A stretch of 30,352 nt of DNA, taken from assembly GCA_934597345.1 (NCBI GenBank), contig CAKTRJ010000030.1, forward strand, positions 1 to 30,352. Direction: 5' to 3'. A program made the translations under genes and the position numbers. Position 1 is the first letter of the stretch, and every line of letters starts with the position of its first letter. The DNA comes from an uncultured Oscillospiraceae bacterium. GTDB taxonomy: Bacteria; Bacillota; Clostridia; Oscillospirales; Oscillospiraceae. A model generated the notes under the pieces. That model was not told the DNA's origin, searched no databases, and saw nothing but the letters and a program-made list of their open reading frames with translations. Positions 7,458-14,393 of the stretch are shown in pieces.

Positions 7458-8357
7458 TCACTTAATGGCTCGTTTGATATATACGCTGGACAGGATCAGC
7501 ACCAGCACCGTCATAACGATCGCACCGGCACTGCCAAAGCCGAAATCGAGGGATTTGATGCCGTAATTGTACAGGTATTGGGTGATGGTGGAGGTGGAGT
7601 TGGCGGGACCGCCGCCGGTCAGCAGATTCACCTTGTCGAACAGGCGGAAGCTGTCGATGGTGCGCAGCAGGGCGCACAGCGCCAAACTGTTCTTGATGTT
7701 TGGGACGGTCACATACCAAAATTGCTGAAGAACTCCGGCACCGTCGATGCGGGCGGCCTCGTACTGACCCGCCGGCACGGATTGCAGTGCGGCATACAGC
7801 AGTAGGAATACGAAGGGTGCGCTTTGCCATACATCAATGAGTACTAACATACCAAAGGCGGTGTGAATATCGGAAAACCAGTTATATACCGGCAGATGAA
7901 GTGCCTGTAAAACCTGGTTGACAATGCCATAGTTAGGGGAGAGCATCATGCGCCAGCTCAGAGCCACCGTTACGGTAGGCAGCAGATAAGGAAGAAGCAC
8001 AAGGGTGCGCAGGGTTTTCTGGCCTCGTGTCAAACTGTTGACGAACAGAGCCACCGCAAGGCCAACGATCATCTCAAAAATCACCGCAAGAATGGTGAAT
8101 TTGACCGTATTGAGAATAGACTGCTGGAAATAGGGATCACTCAGCAGCTTGGTATAATTCCCCAAGCTGATAAACTTGGAGCCGTTTTTCAGGCTACGGA
8201 GAAGATTATAGTCGGTAAAGCTGTAAACCAGCGTAAAAAGCAGCGGATAGGTCGTCATGATTAAAAGTACCACGACGGTAGGGGACAGCATTTTCAAGCC
8301 GAAGCGCTTGGTCTGAATATTCACAGACCGAAGCTCGGTATTTGCATTTTTATTCAT
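7458..8357 (-). CDS. Carbohydrate ABC transporter permease, MalF/UgpA type
   Basis: The 299-residue protein has six predicted membrane helices: a first helix around MLSPTVVVLLIMTTYPLLF, then a group from TVKFTILAVIFEMIVGLAV onward. The cytoplasmic EAA loop is recognisable as YEAARIDGAGVLQQFWYVT, where permeases contact the ATPase. Length and order fit the CUT1 family for oligosaccharides or glycerol-phosphate-type substrates. It pairs with the MalG-like permease at 9768-10607 and the binding protein between them. No ATPase gene is in this operon, so a shared MsmK/UgpC-type ATPase encoded elsewhere is expected (inference). The ribosome binding site (GAGG) is weak, and a strong hairpin lies upstream. 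Confidence 0.92.
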   Translation of the reverse strand: MNKNANTELRSVNIQTKRFGLKMLSPTVVVLLIMTTYPLLFTLVYSFTDYNLLRSLKNGSKFISLGNYTKLLSDPYFQQSILNTVKFTILAVIFEMIVGLAVALFVNSLTRGQKTLRTLVLLPYLLPTVTVALSWRMMLSPNYGIVNQVLQALHLPVYNWFSDIHTAFGMLVLIDVWQSAPFVFLLLYAALQSVPAGQYEAARIDGAGVLQQFWYVTVPNIKNSLALCALLRTIDSFRLFDKVNLLTGGGPANSTSTITQYLYNYGIKSLDFGFGSAGAIVMTVLVLILSSVYIKRAIK

Positions 8358-8418
8358 AGCAGCGGCCTCACAATCTGGAGCGTTCCGGGGGATTTTCTGT
8401 TTGCGGAAATAGTTTCAG

Positions 8419-8451
8419 CGGCGGGGCCGGGCTTCATGCCCGGCCCCGCCG
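8419..8451 (-). repeat. Strong GC hairpin between binding-protein and permease genes
   Basis: A perfect 14-bp stem pairs 8419-8432 with 8438-8451 (left arm CGGCGGGGCCGGGC) around a TTCAT loop. In the direction of transcription it comes after the binding-protein stop and before the MalF-like start. No U-tract follows, so it probably protects the upstream mRNA and partly attenuates the downstream genes, raising binding protein over permease. Confidence 0.75.
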
Positions 8452-8482
8452 GTCAGTGCCGCAATGGAGAATCCAAGGGAGC

Positions 8483-9730
8483 TTAGCCCTTCATCAGCTC
8501 CACCAACTGGGTCTGCGCATCGGCCAAGCCCGCATCCACGGTCTTTACACCGTTGACGATGTTGTCCATCTCAGTGCCCAAAATGGTGTAGAACTGCGTC
8601 CACTCAGCGATGACAGGACGATACACACCTCCCTCCAGGGCCTTGCAGACCACCTCATACTGAGGATAGGTCTTGAGGATCTCGGCATCCTGCAGGCTGG
8701 AGTAACGGCAAGGTACACCACCGGAGGGAACGGTGGACTTCTGGACATCCTTGTCCATCAGGTAGTTCAGCAGCTCGGCAGCGAGTTCCTTGTTCTGGCT
8801 GTTGCTGGGGATACCGATCGTCCAAACGCCGTAGACATTGGCGTTGTGCGTCTCGCCGTCCTTGGAAACAGCACCGGTGATGGCGCAGTAATCAGCCGTG
8901 GTATCGGCGGTCGGCGTGTACCAGCCGGGCCAGCCAACACCCATGGTGCCGGCACCGGTATCGCAGGAGGCAATCAGGTCATCCTTGACCTGAGCAGAGC
9001 CGGTAGCGATGAGCTTCAGATAGAAGTTCATGGCCTCCTTGAACTCGGGCGTATCAACGGTGGGCTGATTGTTCGCATCGATCACCCAGCCGCCGTAGGA
9101 CAGCAGGATGGGCAGGAAATCGACTACCAGATTGTTCTGGCTGTCGCCGCGATAGATGAAGCCCAGCTTGCCGTCGGCCTTGGCCTTTTCGCAGATGGTC
9201 AGCATGTCATCCAGAGACAGGATGGTGCCACCTGTGTAACCAGCGGCCTCAACATTGGCCTTGTTGTATAGTAGGACAGTCACATTGCCATAGTAGGGAG
9301 CCAGATACAGATCATCGTCCACATAGCAGATGGTGGTGGTGGCGGGAATGATATCATCATCCAGCGCATAACCCAACTCGGTCAGGTTGGCAAGTACGCC
9401 GTTCTCGGTGAACTCAGCCATCCAGGAACCGTCTACCATACACAGGTCATAGGATCCCTTTTCGTTGATGGCATCCAGCGCGATGCCAGAGTACAGATCG
9501 CTCTCGGAAAGCTCCTGCACCTCGCAGACGACATTGTGCTCTGCCTCAAATGCGGGCAGGCACTCCTTGATGACATCGGCATAGGTGCCGCCACGCAGGA
9601 TCAGGTTCAACTTAGTGGGCTTCGTAGAGTCGGTCGTGCCGTTGGGCTGGTCGGTCTGCGCATTGCTGCCGCAGGCAACAAGTGACAGAGCCATGACCAG
9701 AGACAGGATTATGGACAACACTTTTTTCAT
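8483..9730 (-). CDS. Extracellular sugar-binding lipoprotein of CUT1 ABC importer
   Basis: The protein has 415 residues. A lipoprotein signal peptide (MKKVLSIILSLVMALSLVAC) has its lipobox Cys at residue 20 and a Thr/Asn-rich linker after it. The mature part has the look of family 1 solute-binding proteins: LNLILRGGTYADVIKECLPAFE, a hinge around YLAPYYGNVTVLLYNK, and the late GVWTIGIPSNSQNKELAAELLNYLMD motif. It would capture a carbohydrate outside the membrane and deliver it to the two permeases encoded on either side. The ligand is not evident. I placed the start at ATG 9730, directly behind TAGGAGGAAACAAA, rather than at an upstream in-frame codon. Confidence 0.92.
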   Translation of the reverse strand: MKKVLSIILSLVMALSLVACGSNAQTDQPNGTTDSTKPTKLNLILRGGTYADVIKECLPAFEAEHNVVCEVQELSESDLYSGIALDAINEKGSYDLCMVDGSWMAEFTENGVLANLTELGYALDDDIIPATTTICYVDDDLYLAPYYGNVTVLLYNKANVEAAGYTGGTILSLDDMLTICEKAKADGKLGFIYRGDSQNNLVVDFLPILLSYGGWVIDANNQPTVDTPEFKEAMNFYLKLIATGSAQVKDDLIASCDTGAGTMGVGWPGWYTPTADTTADYCAITGAVSKDGETHNANVYGVWTIGIPSNSQNKELAAELLNYLMDKDVQKSTVPSGGVPCRYSSLQDAEILKTYPQYEVVCKALEGGVYRPVIAEWTQFYTILGTEMDNIVNGVKTVDAGLADAQTQLVELMKG

Positions 9731-9767
9731 TTTGTTTCCTCCTAATCTTGTTTTGTACATATTTATG

Positions 9768-10607
9768 TTACCCCTTGACAGCACCACTTGAAAGGCCGGA
9801 GATCAAGTAGTTCTGTGCAAAGATCACAAACAGAGTGATGGGGATGACGGACACCACACCACCTGCGGCCACCAGGCCGAAGTTGGTCAGGTTATCCTCT
9901 GTGTTCAGCAGAGCCAGTGCCAGCGGCACGGTGTTGTTGGAGGCGGTCCTGGTGAAGATAACGGTATAGGTGTATTCATTCCAAGCGTACATAAAACTCA
10001 GCATGGCCACCGCCGCGATGCCGGGTGCCACCAGCGGCAGCACAATCTTGCGGAATAGCTGCCACTCCGTTGCGCCATCAATTTTGGCGCTTTCCTCTAT
10101 CTCCTCAGGGAGGTCCTGAAAGAAGCTGATAAGAAACCAGATGATCAACGGCACATTGATAAGCACACAGGCCAGCAGTACCGGCAGCTTGGTATTCAGG
10201 ATACCAAGCTTGTTGAACATGATGTACAGAGGAATGGTGAACGCCACCGGCGGCAGCACACGCACCAGTAGTATCCAGTAGGTCATGGGTTTTTTCAGGC
10301 CAAAGCGGAAGCGATGCCGTGCAATGACATAGGCTGCACAGATACCCACTGCCAGCGAAATGAACAGAGAGCCGAAAGTCGTCTGCAAGCTGTTGACAAT
10401 GGCGGTGCTGAAGCCCTTGCTGGAAAACAGCTCCACAAAATGAATGGCGGTCAGGGTCTGAGGGATCAGGGAAATGTGTCCTTTCATTTCGTCCGTAGGA
10501 CGAATGCCCATGGCGACCAGCCAATAGATTGGGAACAGCGTTATGAAAAGCAGCAGTGCGCAGATTAGTACCTTTGTAACCGCTGCGACAGTTCTCTTTG
10601 CTTTCAT
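9768..10607 (-). CDS. Carbohydrate ABC transporter permease, MalG type
   Basis: The protein has 279 residues and six membrane helices, with a first helix around VLICALLLFITLFPIYWLV. It has the typical MalG-family PTDEMKG segment and the EAA loop EEIEESAKIDGATEWQLFRK followed by IVLPLVAPG. The C-terminal FAQNYLISGLSSGAVKG is highly characteristic of CUT1 MalG-like permeases. It is the first transporter gene after the LacI-type regulator and is separated from the binding-protein gene by 37 bases. The start is ATG 10607 with AGGAGG upstream. Confidence 0.94.
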   Translation of the reverse strand: MKAKRTVAAVTKVLICALLLFITLFPIYWLVAMGIRPTDEMKGHISLIPQTLTAIHFVELFSSKGFSTAIVNSLQTTFGSLFISLAVGICAAYVIARHRFRFGLKKPMTYWILLVRVLPPVAFTIPLYIMFNKLGILNTKLPVLLACVLINVPLIIWFLISFFQDLPEEIEESAKIDGATEWQLFRKIVLPLVAPGIAAVAMLSFMYAWNEYTYTVIFTRTASNNTVPLALALLNTEDNLTNFGLVAAGGVVSVIPITLFVIFAQNYLISGLSSGAVKG

Positions 10608-10712
10608 GGGAAGGTCCTCCTGTGCCTCGGAATTTAGCCCGCTCCGAAACCGTCATCTGGCATCAGTCCTGAGAACAGCATAAGCAGGAGTATGGGTAAG
10701 ATCGCAAAAATC

Positions 10713-11708
10713 TCAGCTCGACCGCCGCACGACCAGCTTCGTCGGGACTACGGTGAGTCGCGGGACATCGGTTTTTCCGTCCAGCAGAGCCATCAGACGC
10801 TCCACGCACAGCTCGCCCATTTTTCGGCAGTCAATGTGCGCGGAGGTCAGCTCCGGCTCGATCATCGTGCAGATGGAGGAGTCATCCATACCTGTTACGG
10901 CCAGATCCTCCGGCAGACGAAGCCCCTTTCGCCTGGCCGCCTTGATCACGCCGGCGGCAATCATGTCATTCATGGCAACGATGGCGGTTGGTCTCTCCGA
11001 TAGATCCAGCAGGCGCAAAGCCGCTTGCGCGGCACTCTCAACATTTGCGTCGCAGGTCGCCACATCTGTCTGTTGCACCGGCAGACCAAATTCCTGCATC
11101 AGCTCCGTGAACGCGCTGTACCGCTGGTCTGTGATGTAGGGGTTGAACCGTCCCAGCACCAACGCAATATGTCGGTGTCCCCTGTCAATCAGATGCTCCA
11201 ATACCTGCCTGACGGCACCGCGTTCATCCGAAACAATACACGGGATGTCCAGCCCCGCCACCTGATTGTTGACCATCACTATGGCGACATTCTGCCACTG
11301 CAACTCCGTGATGAGCTCCGGGGGAGCATTTCCGGCGAGGATCACGCCCTCGATCTGCTTGCTCTGCGCAGTCTCACCCAGCGTGTGCCAGTCGCTCGCC
11401 GTGGACACAAGGAGTTGGCAGTCCGAGAGATTGGTTCTCCGCATGACCTCGTCACAGATGCCGGCGTAGAATTCGTCCAAAATGGTGGCTCCCTGCTTGC
11501 AGATCAGATATGCAATTTTGTCCGTCCGCTGACGCACCATAGCGCGGGCGATGGCGTTCGGGAAGTAGTGAAGAGCCTTCGCCGCCTCATAGACCCGCTG
11601 GCGTGTGGCCTCCTTCACTTTGCCGGGCTCGTAATATGTGCGGGAGACCGTTGCAGTGGATACGCCGGCCATGCGTGACACATCATATATAGTTGCGTTA
11701 TGCGCCAT
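10713..11708 (-). CDS. LacI-family transcriptional regulator
   Basis: The protein has about 331 residues. The N-terminal DNA-binding helix-turn-helix is ATIYDVSRMAGVSTATVSRT at about residues 5-24, followed by a hinge with ARAMVRQRTDKIAYLI (the usual PN.IARALR region). A periplasmic-binding-protein-like ligand domain contains GVILAGNAPPE, RGHRHIALVLG, PTAIVAMNDMIAAGVIKAA and LAVTGMDDSS. I start it at ATG 11708, behind AGGAGG, because the upstream in-frame extension to 11777 lacks a ribosome binding site and is not family-like. It should repress the downstream transporter operon in the absence of its sugar ligand and probably itself through the palindrome just upstream. Confidence 0.94.
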   Translation of the reverse strand: MAHNATIYDVSRMAGVSTATVSRTYYEPGKVKEATRQRVYEAAKALHYFPNAIARAMVRQRTDKIAYLICKQGATILDEFYAGICDEVMRRTNLSDCQLLVSTASDWHTLGETAQSKQIEGVILAGNAPPELITELQWQNVAIVMVNNQVAGLDIPCIVSDERGAVRQVLEHLIDRGHRHIALVLGRFNPYITDQRYSAFTELMQEFGLPVQQTDVATCDANVESAAQAALRLLDLSERPTAIVAMNDMIAAGVIKAARRKGLRLPEDLAVTGMDDSSICTMIEPELTSAHIDCRKMGELCVERLMALLDGKTDVPRLTVVPTKLVVRRSS

Positions 11709-11728
11709 ACACAGCCTCCTCAGAAAAA

Positions 11729-11740
11729 GTAAGCGCTTAC
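11729..11740. promoter_or_regulatory. LacI-type operator palindrome
   Basis: GTAAGCGCTTAC is a perfect 12-bp palindrome with the central CG typical of LacI-family operators. It lies 20 bases before the regulator start codon. The wider sequence AGTAAGCGCTTACA also fits the CcpA cre pattern at all but one position, so carbon catabolite control is an alternative or additional reading. Confidence 0.7.
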
Positions 11741-11767
11741 ATTTTTGGCAAAAGTAAAAGGTGTCAA
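11739..11767 (-). promoter_or_regulatory. Probable promoter of the sugar-transport operon
   Basis: On the minus strand a perfect TTGACA (-35) occupies 11767-11762. No clear -10 box follows at 16-18 bases; the best match there (AAATGT, 11744-11739) is weak. The -10 region would touch the GTAAGCGCTTAC palindrome, a natural arrangement for repression. Confidence 0.45.
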
Positions 11768-12286
11768 ATACACCCATATAGTTACAGTAAATATACCACT
11801 TACTGCGAAGGAAATCAAGATGCTTTCGTCATTTTTGTAGTCATGCACTTTTGAATACTCTTGTTTTTGTGCATAACCAACAAAAATAGCGGGATTTTAC
11901 GACTTCGCATAACGAACAGACTTTCGATTATCGGTCGGAACTTCTTTAATCACACTCTCCGCTTTTCAACGCAGACAGCCAGAAGGAGGGAAATCTTGTT
12001 TTCTCTTTTCGGGTATGCTATACTCAAAACCAAAAACTCTTCGATTACATTGCAAAGGAACCACGGAATGGTCAATCTCTCCAACTCCAAATGCTGCGCG
12101 CTGCGGCAATGCCCGAGAATGCTGTGTCTCCACAAATACAAGCCAGAGATTGGCGAGGCAGGTAGTCATACACGGGGATGATCCAAATTTTATTTGGGTC
12201 CGGAGCTATAATGAGAAGTAAGACCGGAATACGGCATCACGGCGCACCCCTACCACACTCATTACAACATAGACAGGAGGAGCAGA
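11768..12286. other. Intergenic region without recognised gene
   Basis: About 520 bases separate the divergent LacI operon and the next plus-strand genes. A 106-codon frame at 11861-12181 has no recognisable family features, no good ribosome binding site and an amino-acid composition typical of chance translation. The segment may be decayed coding DNA. The only clear signal is AGGAGG just before 12287. Confidence 0.5.
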
Positions 12287-12580
12287 ATGTTTAAGAAAAA
12301 CAGAAACGGACGTCGCGGCGTAAATTTCGTGTGGCCACTGGCCGGCGGCTATCTGGTGTATCTGGGTGGCAAGTTACTGTGGATGTGCTACCGGGGTGAG
12401 AGCAGCAGCATGGTACTTAGTACGCTTGCGGGCATTGTGTTCATGGTGCTAGGCGGGCTGGTCGTCCTCCGTGAGTGGCATATCTACCGCGGAGGTTCGC
12501 AGGAGGATGGCGAGGATGTGCTGCCCGAGGACGCGCAGATACCGACAGAAGGGGCTTGCGCCGAGGAGGACGAGAAATGA
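12287..12580 (+). CDS. Small two-helix membrane protein of unknown function
   Basis: The protein has 97 residues with a basic N-terminus (MFKKNRNGRRG) and two hydrophobic helices, one around FVWPLAGGYLVYLGGKLLW and one around TLAGIVFMVLGGLVVL. A strongly acidic tail (QEDGEDVLPEDAQ, EEDEK) should be cytoplasmic. I do not recognise a named family, though small proteins like this are common in Oscillospiraceae. AGGAGGAGC lies seven bases before the start. Its stop overlaps the next start (ATGA), indicating translational coupling and a two-gene operon. Confidence 0.75.
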   Translation: MFKKNRNGRRGVNFVWPLAGGYLVYLGGKLLWMCYRGESSSMVLSTLAGIVFMVLGGLVVLREWHIYRGGSQEDGEDVLPEDAQIPTEGACAEEDEK

Positions 12581-13029
12581 TGACTGAACTGTTGGATGCC
12601 ATCGTGCGGGCGCATCCGTGGACGGTGCGTTTCACGCGCTATGAGTATAGGGAGGCGTTTCAGGAGTATTCGCGGCGCTATGCGCCGCTGTACGCTGCTG
12701 CCGCACAGACGGAGGATGTCTCTGTGCTGGCAGGCGAAATCGTCGATGCGCTGGCGCAGCACCGCGCAGGGCTACACTTTTGGAATCGCGGTGCGGCCAC
12801 GGCGGAGCAGAAGACGGTCACGGTGTGCTACCTGACGCCCATGCTTTTGCAGTCGGTGGAGCCGCACTGCCGCGAGTTAGCGTATGCGCTGTGCGAAAAG
12901 TGGCGGGAGAAATGGCCGACGGACGCCTACGAAGCGGCTGACTTCGCGACACTGGCGGACGGCTTTCGCCGCTCCATCATGGGAATTGACCTTGCCAACA
13001 AGCATCTAAATAAGGATCGGGACAGATAA
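12577..13029 (+). CDS. Conserved hypothetical soluble protein
   Basis: The protein has 150 residues and starts in the ATGATG that overlaps the stop of the preceding membrane-protein gene; the second ATG at 12580 is an alternative. It looks soluble and helical, rich in Glu, Ala, Arg and aromatic residues (VRFTRYEYREAFQEYSRRY, then HFWNRGAATAEQKTVTVCYL). No signal peptide, membrane helix or catalytic motif is visible and I do not recognise the family. The overlap suggests it acts with the small membrane protein. A hairpin closes the pair. Confidence 0.75.
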   Translation: MMTELLDAIVRAHPWTVRFTRYEYREAFQEYSRRYAPLYAAAAQTEDVSVLAGEIVDALAQHRAGLHFWNRGAATAEQKTVTVCYLTPMLLQSVEPHCRELAYALCEKWREKWPTDAYEAADFATLADGFRRSIMGIDLANKHLNKDRDR

Positions 13030-13033
13030 AATT

Positions 13034-13077
13034 TTAAGGCAGCAGCGGAGATATATGACTGAAGGCTGCTGCCTTAA
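13034..13077. terminator. Hairpin closing the two-gene hypothetical operon
   Basis: The 13-bp perfect arms TTAAGGCAGCAGC (13034-13046) and GCTGCTGCCTTAA (13065-13077) are separated by 18 bases, five bases after the stop codon. The plus-strand downstream sequence is A-rich rather than a U-tract, so termination may be modest. It still isolates the upstream pair from the inositol operon. Confidence 0.6.
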
Positions 13078-13100
13078 GGAATATTAAAAAGAAAAATAAG

Positions 13101-13128
13101 TTGGATGTTTGTGCGATTCTCATATAAT
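13101..13128 (+). promoter_or_regulatory. Secondary promoter candidate, inositol operon
   Basis: TTGGAT (13101-13106), a 16-base spacer and a perfect TATAAT (13123-13128) stand upstream of the better promoter. The -35 box matches consensus at only three positions, so this is tentative. Confidence 0.35.
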
Positions 13129-13183
13129 CACCGAGGTATTTTCGGAAAAAAAGTCGAAATATTCTTGCGTTGAAAGAAAAAAC

Positions 13184-13213
13184 TTGACAGAGGATTTACG
13201 TTCTTGATATGAT
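13184..13213 (+). promoter_or_regulatory. Main promoter of the inositol operon
   Basis: A perfect TTGACA (13184-13189), an 18-base spacer and TATGAT (13208-13213, five of six) form a good housekeeping-type promoter about 70 bases before the binding-protein start. The leader that follows contains TCGGAG (13224-13229) and CTCCGA (13246-13251), a short inverted repeat that could be an operator or a leader hairpin. Confidence 0.7.
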
Positions 13214-13284
13214 ACAACCCACATCGGAGAGGCTCATTCGCTCACCTCCGAAATAACTTCATTTTTGAAAAGGAGCGTTATAAC

Positions 13285-14250
13285 ATGAAAAAGTTTCTTA
13301 CTCTGTTTCTTGCGCTGATGACGGCACTGTCTCTGGTCGCCTGCGGCGGCACGGGTGACGGTAGCGGTGACGCGGCTGACGGCGGCGATGCCGCCACCGA
13401 GGATGTCAACATCGCCGTTGTCCTCAAATGCACCACCTCCGAATATTGGGGCTATGTGCAGGAGGGCTGCGAGAAGGCTGCTGCTGAGCTGGGCATTAAG
13501 GTCACTGTTACCGGCCCTAACGCCGAGAGTGATGTTGCCCAGCAGGTCAACATGATTGAGACGGCTATCGGCTCCGGCTGTGATGCCATCGTCTGCGCCC
13601 CCAATGATGCCGCCGCCGCGAACAGCGCGCTGCAGGCCGCTATCGACAAGAACATCCCCGTTCTGTCCGTTGATACCAACTGCGGTATCGAGGGTCAGAC
13701 CTCCTTTGTCGGCACGATGAACGATGAGGCTGCCTATCAGGGCGGCATTTGGGCTGCCAGCCAGCTCAGCGAAGGCGCCAAGGCCGTGATCATCTACGGT
13801 CAGGAAGGCGACAACACCTCCAACCTCCGCAAGTCCGGCTACACCAAGGCCTGCGAGGAGAAGGGCATTGAGATCCTCGACGCTCTGTCCGGTCAGAATA
13901 CCACCGACGGTGCTGTGAAGACCATGGAAGACCTGCTGAACAAGCATGGTGATGCCATCGATGTTGTGTTCTGCCACAATGACGATACCGCTCTGGGTGC
14001 CGCTAAGGTCTGCGCCGAGCAGGGCATCACCGACATCATCATCGTCGGTTTCGACGGCAACGCCTCTGCTTACCAGGCCATTGCCTCCGGCACCTCTCTG
14101 GTGAAGGCCACTGTCGCTCAGCAGCCCATTGAGATGGGTTATCAGGTCGTCAAGGCTGCTTACGCTGCCATCAAGGGCGAGGCTGTTGAGCCCACTATCG
14201 CTGCCGATGTCGTGGTCGTGACTGCCGAGAACGTGAAAGACTATATGTAA
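13285..14250 (+). CDS. Inositol/ribose-type ABC binding lipoprotein
   Basis: The protein has 321 residues. A lipoprotein signal (MKKFLTLFLALMTALSLVAC, lipobox Cys at 20) is followed by a Gly/Asp/Ala-rich linker. The mature part is a type-1 periplasmic-binding fold of the RbsB/IbpA class: VNIAVVLKCTTSEYWGYVQ, NMIETAIGSGCDAIVCAP, IPVLSVDTNC, VVFCHNDDTALGAAKV and IIIVGFDGNASAYQAI. Such proteins bind monosaccharides or cyclitols outside the membrane and feed CUT2 importers. The downstream iol genes make myo-inositol or a close isomer the likely ligand (inference). The start is ATG 13285 behind AGGAG. A perfect hairpin after the gene suggests higher expression than the rest of the operon. Confidence 0.9.
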   Translation: MKKFLTLFLALMTALSLVACGGTGDGSGDAADGGDAATEDVNIAVVLKCTTSEYWGYVQEGCEKAAAELGIKVTVTGPNAESDVAQQVNMIETAIGSGCDAIVCAPNDAAAANSALQAAIDKNIPVLSVDTNCGIEGQTSFVGTMNDEAAYQGGIWAASQLSEGAKAVIIYGQEGDNTSNLRKSGYTKACEEKGIEILDALSGQNTTDGAVKTMEDLLNKHGDAIDVVFCHNDDTALGAAKVCAEQGITDIIIVGFDGNASAYQAIASGTSLVKATVAQQPIEMGYQVVKAAYAAIKGEAVEPTIAADVVVVTAENVKDYM

Positions 14251-14294
14251 GCCTGGCAATTAAGTAGTCGCCACGCTACATACATTAGGTAAAA

Positions 14295-14320
14295 GGGGGC
14301 GACAGGAAACTGTCGCCCCC
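14295..14320 (+). terminator. Intercistronic hairpin/partial terminator after binding protein
   Basis: An 11-bp perfect stem GGGGGCGACAG (14295-14305) pairs with 14310-14320 around a GAAA tetraloop, followed by TCATGCTTTTTAT. The stable GNRA-type loop and the nearby T-run suggest partial termination plus 3'-end protection, a common way to make more binding protein than ATPase and permease. Confidence 0.8.
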
Positions 14321-14393
14321 TCATGCTTTTTATAGAAGGCGCACTCCTAAACCCGGCACAAAAGGCGCAGAACGAGAGAATCGAGGTAACTCA

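Noticed and set aside
11861..12181. A 106-codon plus-strand frame in the intergenic region
   Set aside because: It has no ribosome binding site, no recognisable motif and a chance-like composition.
13214..13284. A riboswitch in the leader of the inositol operon
   Set aside because: The leader is only about 70 bases with one weak short stem and no known riboswitch core.
13234..14259. A 341-codon minus-strand frame opposite the binding-protein gene
   Set aside because: It is the exact complement of a recognised lipoprotein gene and its translation is low-complexity.
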